Source: Thermoleophilia bacterium
GTDB lineage: Bacteria; Actinomycetota; Thermoleophilia; Gaiellales; Gaiellaceae
DNA length: 64,000 nt
Direction of reading: 5' to 3'
Assembly: GCA_020845695.1 (NCBI GenBank)
Contig: JADLFG010000079.1
Coordinates: 120,518-184,517, forward strand
Shown here: positions 32,312-43,471 of the stretch, piece by piece
How the letters are laid out: each line of letters opens with the position of its first letter
How positions within the stretch are numbered: the first letter of the stretch is position 1
The notes under the pieces: model-generated
Database searches by the model: none
What the model was told of the DNA's origin: nothing
The model's input: only the letters and a program-made list of their open reading frames with translations
Position numbers and translations under genes: made by a program

Positions 32312-33421
32312 ATGAAGGTCGGGGTTCCGAAGGAGACGGCTGCCGGCGAGCGCCGGGTGGCCCTCACCCCCGACGCCCCGGCGAGGCTCGCGGGGGCCGG
32401 AATCGAGCTCCTGGTCGAGGCCGGCGCCGGCGTACCGGCCGGGTTCCTCGATCCCGCCTTCGCCGACGCGGGAGCGCGGCTCGTGCCCGACGCGGCGGCG
32501 CTGTACGCGGAGGCCGACCTGGTCGCGAAGGTCCAGCGCCCCGCCGACAGCGAGGTTGCGCTGCTCCGACGCGGCCAGACGCTCGTCTGCCTGCTCCAGC
32601 CGCTCGTCAACACCGAGCTCGTGGCGGCGATCGCGGCCCGCGGCGCGGTCGCGTTCTCGATGGACGCGATCCCGCGGATCACCCGCGCCCAGACGATGGA
32701 CGCGCTCTCCTCGCAGGCGACCGTGACTGGCTACAAAGCGGTGCTGCTCGCGGCCGGAGCGCTGCCGAAGTTCTTCCCGATGCTGACGACCGCGGCCGGC
32801 ACGATCCCGCCCGCGAGGGTGCTCGTGCTCGGCGCCGGGGTCGCGGGCCTGCAGGCGATCGCGACGGCCCGGCGGCTGGGTGCGGTCGTCTCAGCGTTCG
32901 ACACGCGCCCGGTCGTCAGGGAGCAGGTGGAGAGCCTCGGCGCGACGTTCCTCGAGCTCGAGGTGTCGGGCGAGCAGACGGCCGGCGGCTACGCGACCGA
33001 GCTCTCGGAGGAGCAGCACCGGCTCGAGCAGGAGTTGATCGCCGAGCACGTCGCCGCCTCGGACGCCGTGATCACTACCGCGGCGATCCCCGGCAAGCGC
33101 GCCCCGCTCCTGATCACCGAGGCGGCCGTGCGCTCGATGCGGGCCGGCTCGGTGATCGTCGATCTCGCCGCCGAGACCGGCGGCAACTGCGAGCTGACGA
33201 GCCCGGGCGAGACGGTGGTGCGCGAGCACGTCACCATCGTCGGGACAGCGAACCTCCCGAGCACGATGCCGCAGCACGCGAGCCAGATGTACTCGCGCAA
33301 CGTGCAGACGCTGCTCCTGCACCTCGTCAAGGACGGGCAGCTCGTGCTCGACTTAGACGACGAGATCACCCGCGAGACGTGCGTCGCCCGCGACGGGCGC
33401 CCGACGAAGGAGTCCGCATGA
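32312..33421 (+). CDS. pntAA: Proton-translocating NAD(P) transhydrogenase, alpha-1 subunit
   Basis: The 369-residue protein is the NAD(H)-binding domain I: MKVGVPKETAAGERRVALTP, TMDALSSQATVTGYKAVL, and the Rossmann VLVLGAGVAGLQAIATARRLGA. It corresponds to the N-terminal part of E. coli PntA; this organism splits PntA into two genes, as in Rhodospirillum. TATCCT lies 10 nt before the ATG as a likely -10. The next gene overlaps (ATGA). Confidence 0.94.
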   Translation: MKVGVPKETAAGERRVALTPDAPARLAGAGIELLVEAGAGVPAGFLDPAFADAGARLVPDAAALYAEADLVAKVQRPADSEVALLRRGQTLVCLLQPLVNTELVAAIAARGAVAFSMDAIPRITRAQTMDALSSQATVTGYKAVLLAAGALPKFFPMLTTAAGTIPPARVLVLGAGVAGLQAIATARRLGAVVSAFDTRPVVREQVESLGATFLELEVSGEQTAGGYATELSEEQHRLEQELIAEHVAASDAVITTAAIPGKRAPLLITEAAVRSMRAGSVIVDLAAETGGNCELTSPGETVVREHVTIVGTANLPSTMPQHASQMYSRNVQTLLLHLVKDGQLVLDLDDEITRETCVARDGRPTKESA

Positions 33422-33729
33422 GCGTGACTCTGATCGCGTCGCTGACCATCTTCGCCGTGTCGGTCTTCCTCGGCATCGAGCTGATCTCGCGCGTGCCGAC
33501 GCTCCTGCACACGCCGCTCATGTCCGGCACGAACGCGATCCACGGGATCGTCCTGATCGGCGCGATGATCATCCTCGGGCACACCGACTCGACCCTCGAG
33601 CGCGCGCTCGCCTTCGTCGGCGTCGTCTTCGGGACGATCAACATCGTCGGCGGCTTCCTCGTCACCGACCGCATGCTCGACATGTTCAAGCGCAAGCCGC
33701 GCGCGCCCGGCGAAGAGGGGCCCGAGTGA
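33418..33729 (+). CDS. pntAB: Proton-translocating NAD(P) transhydrogenase, alpha-2 membrane subunit
   Basis: The 103-residue protein has three hydrophobic helices (LTIFAVSVFLGIELI, TNAIHGIVLIGAMIIL, AFVGVVFGTINIVGGFLV) with the typical PntAB stretch LLHTPLMSGTNAIHG. It is part of the proton channel in the cytoplasmic membrane. The ATG at 33418 overlaps the pntAA stop, and its own stop overlaps the pntB GTG. Confidence 0.94.
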   Translation: MSVTLIASLTIFAVSVFLGIELISRVPTLLHTPLMSGTNAIHGIVLIGAMIILGHTDSTLERALAFVGVVFGTINIVGGFLVTDRMLDMFKRKPRAPGEEGPE

Positions 33730-35132
33730 CCTTGCCGCTCGCGCTCTCCCAGAACGTCGTCAACCTCGTCTACGTGGTCGCCGCGATCGGCCTGATCCTC
33801 GGGATCAAGGGGCTCGCACACCCCGCCACCGCGCGCCGCGGCAACTTCCTCGCCGCCGCCGGCATGGCGCTGGCGGTCGCGTTCACGTTCGCCGCCCCGG
33901 GAATGGGCAACTACTGGCTCGTGGTGCTCGGGATCGGGATCGGCACGGTCATCGGCGTCGTCTCCGCGCGCATGGTGAAGATGACCGCGATGCCGCAGAT
34001 GGTGGCGCTGTTCAACGGCGTCGGCGGCGGCGCGGCGGCGCTGATCGCGGCCGCGGAGTTCCACGCGCTGGCGCCGCTCTCCGGCGCGGTTCCGGGCGAC
34101 ACGCTCGCGGCGAGCATGTTCTCGGCCCTGATCGGCTCGATCAGCTTCTCCGGGAGCATGGTCGCGTTCGCGAAGCTCCAGGAGCTCCTGAGCGGACGTC
34201 CCTTCACCTTCCCCGGCCAGAACGTGTTCAACGCGGGTGTCTTCGCGGCCGCGCTCGTGTTCGCGATCGTCGCCTCGGCCACCGAGGCCGGCGTCTGGAT
34301 GGTGCTGCTACTCGTCGTCGCGCTCGCGTTCGGCGTCCTGCTCGTGCTCCCGATCGGCGGCGCCGACATGCCGGTCGTGATCTCGTTCCTGAACGCGTTC
34401 ACCGGCCTCGCCGCTGCGTCGGCCGGCTTCGTGCTCGACAACAACGCCCTCATCATCGGCGGCACCCTCGTCGGCGCGTCGGGCACCCTGCTCACGCTGA
34501 TGATGGGGAAGGCGATGAACCGCTCGGTCACCAACGTGCTGTTCGGAGCGTTCGGGGCCGTACCCACGGCCACCGCCGCGGTCGCGTCGGCCGACGGGCG
34601 GACGGTCCGGGAGGTGACACCCGACGACCTGGCGGTCATGCTCGCCTACGCGAAGCAGGTGATGATCGTGCCCGGGTACGGGCTCGCGGTCGCCCAGGCC
34701 CAGCACTCCGTCCGGGAGCTCGCCGACCTCCTCGAGGGTCGCGGGGTCTCGGTCCGCTACGCGATCCACCCGGTGGCGGGCCGAATGCCCGGCCACATGA
34801 ACGTGCTGCTTGCCGAGGCGGACGTGCCCTACCCGCAGCTCCTCGACATGGAGGAGGCGAACCCCCAGTTCCCCCGCACCGACGTCGCGCTCGTGATCGG
34901 CGCCAACGACGTCACCAACCCGGCGGCGCGCTCGAACCCGGAGAGCCCGCTCTACGGAATGCCGATCCTCGACGTCGACCGCGCGCAGAACGTGGTCGTG
35001 ATGAAGCGCTCGATGGCGAGCGGCTTCGCCGGCGTCGACAACGAGCTCTACTTCGACCCGCGCACGGCGATGCTGTTCGGTGACGCCAAAGCTTCGCTCG
35101 AGAAGCTGATCGCCGCCACGAAGTCCGTCTAG
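33726..35132 (+). CDS. pntB: Proton-translocating NAD(P) transhydrogenase, beta subunit
   Basis: The 468-residue PntB has an N-terminal membrane domain of ~8-9 helices (MPQMVALFNGVGGGAAALIA) and a C-terminal NADP(H)-binding domain III (VPGYGLAVAQAQHSV, GRMPGHMNVLLAEADVPY, VIGANDVTNPAA). The complex couples proton re-entry to hydride transfer from NADH to NADP+, supplying NADPH. It starts at GTG 33726 in a GTGA overlap. Confidence 0.96.
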   Translation: MTLPLALSQNVVNLVYVVAAIGLILGIKGLAHPATARRGNFLAAAGMALAVAFTFAAPGMGNYWLVVLGIGIGTVIGVVSARMVKMTAMPQMVALFNGVGGGAAALIAAAEFHALAPLSGAVPGDTLAASMFSALIGSISFSGSMVAFAKLQELLSGRPFTFPGQNVFNAGVFAAALVFAIVASATEAGVWMVLLLVVALAFGVLLVLPIGGADMPVVISFLNAFTGLAAASAGFVLDNNALIIGGTLVGASGTLLTLMMGKAMNRSVTNVLFGAFGAVPTATAAVASADGRTVREVTPDDLAVMLAYAKQVMIVPGYGLAVAQAQHSVRELADLLEGRGVSVRYAIHPVAGRMPGHMNVLLAEADVPYPQLLDMEEANPQFPRTDVALVIGANDVTNPAARSNPESPLYGMPILDVDRAQNVVVMKRSMASGFAGVDNELYFDPRTAMLFGDAKASLEKLIAATKSV

Positions 35133-35287
35133 CCTGCCCACCCGCGTGGCAGCGCCCGCTCGGGAGCGCCGCACAGGGAAGCGGCCGCGGTGGCCGGGAG
35201 GATCGTGGTCGGAGTATCCGCGAGCCGGGGAGCGACGGTGAGACCGCGGCCGCCACGGCGGCCTCGCCAGCCTTCATACTGCCGGTT

Positions 35288-36220
35288 GTGACGCGCTTTC
35301 CGTGCAGCCCGCGCCTCGTCGCGCTCGCGCTCACGGCCCTGGCGCTGGCCGCCGCCGCCTGCGGCGGCGAGGAGGTGGCCGGCGACACGGCTCCCGCCAC
35401 GACGGCCGAGACGACGGGGACGACGGAGGCCCCACCGCCGACCGAGACGGGGCCGGTCGAGACCGGCACGAGCGAGCCGGAGCCGCCGGTCGAGGCGATG
35501 ACCGTCGCGATCTACCTCCTGCGCGGGGAGCACGTCGGCGTCGCACACCGCACCGTCGAGCAGCAGGAGACGGTCGGGACGGCCGCGCTCGAGGAGCTGC
35601 TCCGGGGCCCGACCACCGAGGAGGCGGCGGCTGGACTCGGCACGTCGATCCCGGCGGGCACGGCGCTGAACGGGCTCACGATCGAGGGCGGCGTGGCCAC
35701 GGTCGACCTCTCGGGCGGATTCGATGACGGCGGCGGCTCGCTCTCGATGTTCACCCGCCTCGCCCAGATCGTCCACACGCTGACACAGTTCCCGACCGTC
35801 GACGGCGTTCTCTTCGAGCTCGACGGCGTGCCCGTCGAGACGTTCTCCTCGGAGGGGATCGTGCTCGACGGCCCGCAGACGCGGGAGGAGTACGAAGATC
35901 AGGCCCCGGCGACGCTCGTCGAGACCCCCGCCGTCGGCGACACGGTCACGAGCCCGCTCCGGCTCAGCGGCACGTCGAACGTCTTCGAGGCGACCTCGAA
36001 CTACGAGCTGCTCGACGCTGCCGGAAACGTGCTCGCCGAAGGCTTCGTCACCGCGAGCTGCGGCACGGGCTGCCGCGGCACCTTCGACGTCGAGGTCCCC
36101 TTCGCGGACACCGGCGAGGCGAACGGGACGCTGCTCGTGTTCGAGCTCTCCGCCGAGGACGGCTCCCGCGTGAACGTCGTCGAGATCCCGCTCGCGTTCG
36201 CCCCCACCCCCTGCTGCTAA
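35288..36220 (+). CDS. Lipoprotein with GerM (GerMN) and Gmad2 domains
   Basis: The 310-residue protein has a lipoprotein signal with lipobox LAAAAC (Cys ~25) and a Thr/Glu/Pro-rich linker. A GerMN domain follows at ~70-185 (TAALEELLRGPT, IPAGTALNGLTIEGGVATVDLS, QIVHTLTQFPTVDGVLFELDG). An Ig-like Gmad2 domain lies at ~205-300 (TPAVGDTVTSPLRLSGTSNVFEATSNYEL). These domains occur in sporulation/germination proteins but also in many non-sporulating actinobacterial lipoproteins. CATACT lies 7 nt before GTG 35288. Confidence 0.88.
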   Translation: MTRFPCSPRLVALALTALALAAAACGGEEVAGDTAPATTAETTGTTEAPPPTETGPVETGTSEPEPPVEAMTVAIYLLRGEHVGVAHRTVEQQETVGTAALEELLRGPTTEEAAAGLGTSIPAGTALNGLTIEGGVATVDLSGGFDDGGGSLSMFTRLAQIVHTLTQFPTVDGVLFELDGVPVETFSSEGIVLDGPQTREEYEDQAPATLVETPAVGDTVTSPLRLSGTSNVFEATSNYELLDAAGNVLAEGFVTASCGTGCRGTFDVEVPFADTGEANGTLLVFELSAEDGSRVNVVEIPLAFAPTPCC

Positions 36221-36243
36221 CGCTCGGGCGGCGCGGCGGGCGC

Positions 36244-37089
36244 TCAGGCGTACGCGGGCCCGGCCACGCAGACGTTGCGCATCGCGCCGATCCCCTCGAG
36301 CTCGGTCTCGACCACGTTCCCCGGCGCGAGGAACCGCGGCGGCTCGTGACCGAGGCCGACGCCGGACGGCGTGCCGGTGAAGATGAGGTCGCCAGGCTCG
36401 AGCGTGCAGATACGCGACACCCAGGCGAGCAGGGTCGGGATGGGGAAGATCAGATCGCCGGTGCGGCTCGACTGCACGACCTCGCCGTCGACCCGGCACG
36501 CGAGCCCGATGTCGTCTCGGTCGGGGAGCTCGTCGGGGGTCACGAGCACGGGGCCGAGGGGCGCGTAGGTGTCGAACGACTTCCCCATCGTGAACTGCTT
36601 GAGCGCACGGAGCTGCTCCTCGCGGTCGGAGACGTCCTGCCCGCCCGTGATCCCGGCGACGTGCGACCACGCGTCCGCCTCGGCGATCCGCTTGCCGCGG
36701 CGGCCGACGACCACGACGACCTCGACCTCCCAGTCGACCTGGGTGCGGCCTCCGGGGATGACGATGTCGTCGGTGGGACCAGCGAGCGCGCTCGGGAGCT
36801 TCGTGAACACAACCGGCTCGGTCGGGATCTCGAGTCCGGTCTCCTCGGCGTGGCCCCGGTAGTTGAGCCCGATCGCGAGGATCTTCGACGGACGCGGGAC
36901 GGGCGGCCCGAGCACCGCGCCGTCGAGCGAGGGGGCGTCGTCGGGAACCGGCAGCTCGCCGACGTCCGCGAGCCTCGGGATCAGCGCCATCGGGTCGGCG
37001 GGCAGGCGGCCGCCGCTCGCCCGCTCGACGTCGACGAGCCGGCCGTCGACGACGAGCTGGGCCCTGCCGAAGAGATTCGCGATTCGCAT
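36244..37089 (-). CDS. Fumarylacetoacetate hydrolase (FAH) family protein
   Basis: The 281-residue protein has the FAH C-terminal fold: KILAIGLNYRGHAEETG, the metal-binding VDWEVEVVVVVG (Glu pair), GQDVSDREEQ, KSFDTYAPLGP, and FTGTPSGVGLG. Members are hydrolases, isomerases or decarboxylases of aromatic-ring cleavage products or oxaloacetate decarboxylases. TAGGGT sits 6 nt before ATG 37089, a leaderless start. The ABC transporter operon ends 46 bp upstream on the same strand, so FAH has its own promoter. Confidence 0.9.
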   Translation of the reverse strand: MRIANLFGRAQLVVDGRLVDVERASGGRLPADPMALIPRLADVGELPVPDDAPSLDGAVLGPPVPRPSKILAIGLNYRGHAEETGLEIPTEPVVFTKLPSALAGPTDDIVIPGGRTQVDWEVEVVVVVGRRGKRIAEADAWSHVAGITGGQDVSDREEQLRALKQFTMGKSFDTYAPLGPVLVTPDELPDRDDIGLACRVDGEVVQSSRTGDLIFPIPTLLAWVSRICTLEPGDLIFTGTPSGVGLGHEPPRFLAPGNVVETELEGIGAMRNVCVAGPAYA

Positions 37090-37135
37090 GGACGAACCCT
37101 AACGCAGCCGGCACGGCTGCGTCCCGGCAACGCAC

Positions 37136-38965
<1,830 letters not shown>

Positions 38966-38979
38966 CGCCCCCGCTCCCG

Positions 38980-39870
38980 CTAGACGCGCTCCGCCCGGCG
39001 CACGGTCACGAACCCCTGGGGGCGGACGATGAAGAACAGCGCGATCAGCAGGAACACGGCCCCCTCGGTGAGACCCGCGAGGTCACCGGGGAGCCAGGCC
39101 CGCAGGTAGACCTCCGCGAGGCCGAGCGCGAACCCGCCGAGGACGGCGCCGGTCAGGCTGCCGAGCCCGCCGATGATCGCCGCGATCACGCCTTTGAGCA
39201 GCGGCACGAGCCCGGCCTCCGGCTCGGCCTCGCCGGTGCGCATGAGCCAGAACACGGCGGCGACGCCCGCGAGCAGCCCGGCCAGCGCGAACGCGCTGCG
39301 GATGACGCGGTTCGAGCGCACGCCCATCAGCCTGGCCGCGTCGAAGTCCTCCGCGGCCGCCCGGATCGCGATCCCGAACAGCGTCTTGCGCAGGATCGAG
39401 ACGGTCAGGACGAGGGTGGCGACCGTGAACCCGATCGTGATCAGGTCGACCACCTCGAACGAGACGCCGCCGACGCCGACGGTGTTGAACACCCAGCCCG
39501 GCTTCTCGAAGTTCTTCCCCTTGGCCGAGACCGCCATGACGAAGATCGCCACCACCACGAAGTGCACGCCGAATGAGGTCAGAAGCATGGTGAAGTCGCT
39601 CGACCCGCGCACCCAGCGGAAGGCGACGAACTCGATCGCGACCGAGACCAGGATCGCGGCCACGATCACCGCCGGCACGATCAGCCACCAGTTGCCGCCG
39701 ACCGCCAGGAAGATGCCGTAGGCGACGTAAGCGGGCACCGTGATCGTCTCGCCGTGGGCGAAGTTGACGAGGTGCATGACGCCGAAGATGAGCGCGAGCC
39801 CCAGCGCCAGCAGGGCGTAGATGCCGCCCCGCCCGAGGCCGTCGACGAGCTGCTGGAGGAACTCGGTCAT
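38980..39870 (-). CDS. livH: Branched-chain-type ABC transporter permease LivH
   Basis: The 296-residue permease has the LivH opening GLGRGGIYALLALGLALIFGVMHLVNFAHGE, about eight helices, and the cytoplasmic coupling loop AAAEDFDAARLMGV (EAA-like). The ATG at 39870 overlaps the livF stop (39867). It is cytoplasmic-membrane located and pairs with the LivM part of the fusion. Confidence 0.94.
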   Translation of the reverse strand: MTEFLQQLVDGLGRGGIYALLALGLALIFGVMHLVNFAHGETITVPAYVAYGIFLAVGGNWWLIVPAVIVAAILVSVAIEFVAFRWVRGSSDFTMLLTSFGVHFVVVAIFVMAVSAKGKNFEKPGWVFNTVGVGGVSFEVVDLITIGFTVATLVLTVSILRKTLFGIAIRAAAEDFDAARLMGVRSNRVIRSAFALAGLLAGVAAVFWLMRTGEAEPEAGLVPLLKGVIAAIIGGLGSLTGAVLGGFALGLAEVYLRAWLPGDLAGLTEGAVFLLIALFFIVRPQGFVTVRRAERV

Positions 39871-40595
39871 GCCCCCGCGCCCCGCTCCTCCGGACTCGCG
39901 CCGACGTACGCCGCGAACAGGTCGGGGCGGCCGAGCAGCTCCGCGCCCGCTCCCTCGGCCACGATCGTCCCGGTGCGCAGGACGTACGCGCGGTCGGCAG
40001 CCTCGAGCAGCCGCCGGGCGTTCTGCTCGACGACGAGCAGCGTGCGCCCCTCCTCGCGCAGCCGGCCGATCAGCTCGAAGACGACGTCGACGAGGACCGG
40101 CGCGAGCCCGAGCGTGGGCTCGTCCATCAGGATCAGCCTGGGGTTGCTCATCAGCGCGCGAGCGATCGCCAGTTGCTGCGCTTCGCCGCCGGACAGGTAG
40201 CCGGCCTGGGCGCGCCACTTCTCGCCCAGGACGGGAAACAGCTCGACGACCTCGGAGAGCCGCTCCCGCCGCTCCGCCCCCGTGGCGGTGATCCCCGCCA
40301 CGAGCAGATTCTCCTCCACCGTCAGGTCGGCGAACAGACGGCGGCGCTCCGGCACGAGCGCCACCCCGCTGCGGAGCATCCGGTCCGGGGGAGCCCCGGT
40401 CACGTCGCTCCCCTCGAGCTCGACGCGCCCCCCGGCCGGATCGAGCAGGCCGGCGACGGTCGAGAGCAGCGTCGTCTTGCCGGCCCCGTTGGGGCCGATG
40501 AGGCCTACGACCTCACCGGCCCCGACCCGGAGCGACACCTCCCGGACGGCCGTGATCGACCCGTAGCGCGCGCTCAGTCTCTCGACGGCCAGCAC
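39867..40595 (-). CDS. livF: Branched-chain-type ABC transporter ATPase LivF
   Basis: The 242-residue ATPase has Walker A GPNGAGKTTLLS, signature LSGGEAQQLAIARAL, Walker B LILMDEPTLGLAPVL and H-loop position VVEQN (LivF often has Gln/Asn here). It energises import together with the ATPase half of the LivM-LivG fusion. GTG 40595 lies 12 bp after the binding-protein stop. Confidence 0.94.
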   Translation of the reverse strand: MLAVERLSARYGSITAVREVSLRVGAGEVVGLIGPNGAGKTTLLSTVAGLLDPAGGRVELEGSDVTGAPPDRMLRSGVALVPERRRLFADLTVEENLLVAGITATGAERRERLSEVVELFPVLGEKWRAQAGYLSGGEAQQLAIARALMSNPRLILMDEPTLGLAPVLVDVVFELIGRLREEGRTLLVVEQNARRLLEAADRAYVLRTGTIVAEGAGAELLGRPDLFAAYVGASPEERGAGA

Positions 40596-40607
40596 GGGCG
40601 GGGGTGG

Positions 40608-41939
40608 CTAGTCGAACGTCGCCGCCAGCTGGATCTCGCCACCGACGATCTGGTGCACGTAGACGGGCTTCTCGGGCGAGCCCTCGGTGCCGGCGTACGT
40701 CACGCTGCCGGTGATCACGGGCACCGACTGCGCCTGCTTCAGCGCCTCGGCGATCGCGAGCGGATCGAGCGAGCCCGCGCGCGCGTACGCATCGGCGGCC
40801 AGGATCACGGCGTCGCCGGCGAGCGCCCCGAACGAGACCGTCTCGAGCGGCCGGCCGTTCGCCTCCTCGAACCGGTCGAGGAACGCCTTCATCGCGCTGC
40901 CCTCGCCGGGGAAGCCGTGGGTCGTGTAGTAGACCCCGTCGGAGGCGACCGGGTCGTCGATGATCCGCGTGGCGTCGAAGGCGTCCGCGCCGATCACGGC
41001 CATGTCCTCCGGCACCTGGATGCCGGCGCCCTCGATCTGCCCGATCAACGTCGCAACCCCGGGCATGATCATCGCGGTGTAGAGCACGTCCGGCGTCTCC
41101 GGCAGGTTGGCGAGCTCGTTCACCTGCGTCGAGAAGTCCGTGTCGGCGAGATCGTACGTGTAGTCGGCCAGCACCGAGCCGCCGGCCCCGGAGAACGCAT
41201 CGGCGAAGACCTCGGTCGTGTACCCGAAGTAGGGGCCGGGGAACGTGAACGTGACCGCGGTCTCGTACCCCTGCTCCCGGGCGAACTCGGCCGCCACCTG
41301 GGCCTGCTTCGTGTCGTCGAAGGCGACGATGAAGGACAGGCTTTCGAGATCGGGCAGGGTCGGCTCGGTCGAGGCCACGAACAGCACGGGCACCGTGCCC
41401 GCCGTGACCTGGAGCAGCGGCGCGCCGAAGTCCGCGAAAGGCGGACCGAGGATCACCTGGGCGCCGGCATCGAGCAGCTCCTGGGCGGCCCGCTGCGTCA
41501 CCTCGGGGTCGCCCTGGATGTCCTTCACGATCACCTCGACAGGTGTTCCGTTGACGCCGCCGGCGCAGTTGATGAGCTCGGCCATGAACGCCGCGGCCTC
41601 GCTTCCGGGCACGTCGGCGAAACCACCCACCTCGGAGAAGTCAGCCGCGTAGCCGATCACGAGCGGATCCCCGGATGGTGCCTCGCAGCTCGCCAGGTCG
41701 GCCCCCAGCGCGGCTTCGAGATCGAATCCAGCCGCGGGCTCGGGCTCGGTCTCTTCGGCCGGCTCGGTCGTCTCCGGCGCGGGCTCGGTCGTCTCCGGCG
41801 CCGGCTCCGTCGTCTCCGGCGGGGCGGGCTCGGTCGTCTCCGCCGGCTCCGGCGCCGCAGCGTCGTCGCCGCCGCAGGCCGCAAGGCCCAACCCGAGTGC
41901 CAGGGCCAGGATCAATGCCAGTGCCATCCGTCGTGCCAT
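40608..41939 (-). CDS. Branched-chain-type ABC transporter substrate-binding lipoprotein
   Basis: The 443-residue protein starts at ATG 41939 (GGAGG 11 nt upstream), with a lipoprotein signal ending LAACGG. A tether of ETTEPAP-like repeats covers ~25-65. The type I periplasmic-binding fold follows (GYAADFSEVGGFADVPGSEAAAFMAE, VNGTPVEVIVKDIQGDP, QVILGPPFADFGAPL). It captures the solute outside the membrane. The ligand cannot be predicted; the neighbouring glutamine-synthetase-like ligase and FAH gene are the only hints. Confidence 0.92.
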   Translation of the reverse strand: MARRMALALILALALGLGLAACGGDDAAAPEPAETTEPAPPETTEPAPETTEPAPETTEPAEETEPEPAAGFDLEAALGADLASCEAPSGDPLVIGYAADFSEVGGFADVPGSEAAAFMAELINCAGGVNGTPVEVIVKDIQGDPEVTQRAAQELLDAGAQVILGPPFADFGAPLLQVTAGTVPVLFVASTEPTLPDLESLSFIVAFDDTKQAQVAAEFAREQGYETAVTFTFPGPYFGYTTEVFADAFSGAGGSVLADYTYDLADTDFSTQVNELANLPETPDVLYTAMIMPGVATLIGQIEGAGIQVPEDMAVIGADAFDATRIIDDPVASDGVYYTTHGFPGEGSAMKAFLDRFEEANGRPLETVSFGALAGDAVILAADAYARAGSLDPLAIAEALKQAQSVPVITGSVTYAGTEGSPEKPVYVHQIVGGEIQLAATFD

Positions 41940-41990
41940 CTCGTTCGTCACCTCCGCTACGTCGATATCGCGCACGTCGCTGCCCTGCGC

Positions 41991-42019
41991 ACCCTACGCT
42001 GCCGCCGACGCGCGTGCAA
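41991..42019 (-). promoter_or_regulatory. Promoter of the ABC transporter operon
   Basis: On the minus strand TTGCAC (42019-42014) and TAGGGT (41996-41991) are separated by exactly 17 bp. Transcription would start near 41984, giving a ~45-nt leader with GGAGG before ATG 41939. Confidence 0.7.
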
Positions 42020-42040
42020 CGTCGCCGCGCCTGGTCGTCC

Positions 42041-42070
42041 TTGAGACCGGGGCTCCGTCTGCCTCATACT
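42041..42070 (+). promoter_or_regulatory. Promoter of the glutamine-synthetase-like gene
   Basis: TTGAGA (42041-42046) and CATACT (42065-42070) are separated by 18 bp. The two divergent promoters are ~20 bp apart, so one regulator could control transporter and ligase together. Confidence 0.6.
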
Positions 42071-42130
42071 TGGCGTCTCGCCCGCTGCCGCGGGCGCCCG
42101 ACCAGCGATGCAGGGGGACGACGATCTCGG

Positions 42131-43456
42131 ATGACAGCCACAATCGATGAGCTCCGCGCCGCCGGCGTCACGCGCGTGCGCGTCCACTACGGCGACCTGC
42201 TCGGGTCGACCCGGGCCAAGGTGATTCCGCTCGACCTGCTCGAGGATGCGGCAACGGACGGCGTCAACTTCTGCGTCTCGGTCTTCGCGGTCGACCACCA
42301 GGGCGTCATGCCCGACGACACGGGCCTGCGCGACGAGGTGCTCCTGCGCGACATGCAGGTGCGCGCCGACCTCTCGACGCTGCGGCTCCTGCCCTGGGAG
42401 GCGAGCACGGCGATCTGTCTCGCCGACTGCTGGTTCGACGGCGAGCCGCTAGCCGCCTCGCCGCGCGGAATCCTGAAGCGGGCGGTCGCGAGCGCCGGGG
42501 AGCGCGGCTACCGGGTCGCCTGCGGGCACGAGCTCGAGTTCTTCCTGCTCCGTCGCGGTCCCGGCGGCGAGCTCGAGCGCTACGCGCCGGCGCCCGGGCT
42601 CGTCTACCGGATGGATCCGCGCGTCGACGCGGGCGGGGTCGTCCGTCAGATGGAGGACGCGGTGCGCGAGCTCGGGCTCCCGTTCGTGTGCGTGAACCAG
42701 GAGTACGACCCGTCGCAGTGGGAGATCAATTGCCGCTATGACGACGCGCTCAAGGCAGCCGACGACGCCCATTTGCTGAAGCTCGCGATCAAGGAGATCG
42801 CGGCGATGAACGGCTGGATCGCGACGTTCATGGGCGTCCCCTTCGACGGCGGCGGGACGTCGGGCTACCACCTGCACGTCTCCCTCTGGGACGACGCGAG
42901 CGGGCAGAACCTGTTCGACGACCCGGCCGGGCTGCAGGGGCTCTCCGATCTCGCCCGCTGGTTCATCGGCGGGCAGCTCGCCCACGCCCGCGGGATCACC
43001 GCGGTGATGGCGCCGACCGTGAACGCGTACAAGCGCTTCATCTCGCAGGCGCTCGCGCCCTACTGGATCGACTGGGGCGAGGACAACCGCACCACCTACA
43101 TCCGGCTGCCCGGCGAGCGCGGTCGCGGCGCCCGCGTCGAGCTTCGCTGCGGCGACGGCACCGCCAGCTCCTACCTGGCCGCCGCCGCCGCGCTCCACGC
43201 CGGACTCGACGGGATCGACCGCGAGCTCGACCCGGGCCCACCGAGCGTAGGCGTCTACGAGCCGCCGGTCGAGCGGGAGCTGATGCCCTTCTCGCTCTCC
43301 GACTCCCTCGATGCGCTCGAGGCGGACACGACCATCCGCGCCGCCCTCGGCGAGCAGTTCATGAAGGCGTTCGTGACGCTGAAGCGCAACGAGGCGCGTC
43401 GCTTCTCGCTCGCCGTCACCGACTGGGAGCTGCGCGAGTACCTGGACGCGCTCTGA
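42131..43456 (+). CDS. Glutamine synthetase-like gamma-glutamyl ligase
   Basis: The 441-residue protein has a GS beta-grasp N-terminus (VRVHYGDLLGSTRAKVIPL) and catalytic domain: CGHELEFFLL and NQEYDPSQWEINCRY (metal-binding Glu), SGYHLHVSLW (His of the active site), and an ATP-site stretch NAYKRF ... NRTTYIRLPG. It lacks the adenylylation-loop look of GlnA1 and resembles GlnA3/PuuA-type ligases acting on amines or amino acids. A purine-rich GGGGGA lies ~15 nt before ATG 42131. Divergence from an amino-acid-type importer suggests a catabolic glutamylation role. Confidence 0.87.
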   Translation: MTATIDELRAAGVTRVRVHYGDLLGSTRAKVIPLDLLEDAATDGVNFCVSVFAVDHQGVMPDDTGLRDEVLLRDMQVRADLSTLRLLPWEASTAICLADCWFDGEPLAASPRGILKRAVASAGERGYRVACGHELEFFLLRRGPGGELERYAPAPGLVYRMDPRVDAGGVVRQMEDAVRELGLPFVCVNQEYDPSQWEINCRYDDALKAADDAHLLKLAIKEIAAMNGWIATFMGVPFDGGGTSGYHLHVSLWDDASGQNLFDDPAGLQGLSDLARWFIGGQLAHARGITAVMAPTVNAYKRFISQALAPYWIDWGEDNRTTYIRLPGERGRGARVELRCGDGTASSYLAAAAALHAGLDGIDRELDPGPPSVGVYEPPVERELMPFSLSDSLDALEADTTIRAALGEQFMKAFVTLKRNEARRFSLAVTDWELREYLDAL

Positions 43457-43471
43457 GTCGCGCCCGGCGGC

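Noticed and set aside
35152..35169. Terminator after pntB
   Set aside because: Only a bulged CCCG/CGGG stem is seen, too weak to list.
41744..41872. Tandem repeats as a possible CRISPR or VNTR
   Set aside because: They encode the ETTEPAP-like flexible lipoprotein linker in frame; no spacers or palindromic repeats.
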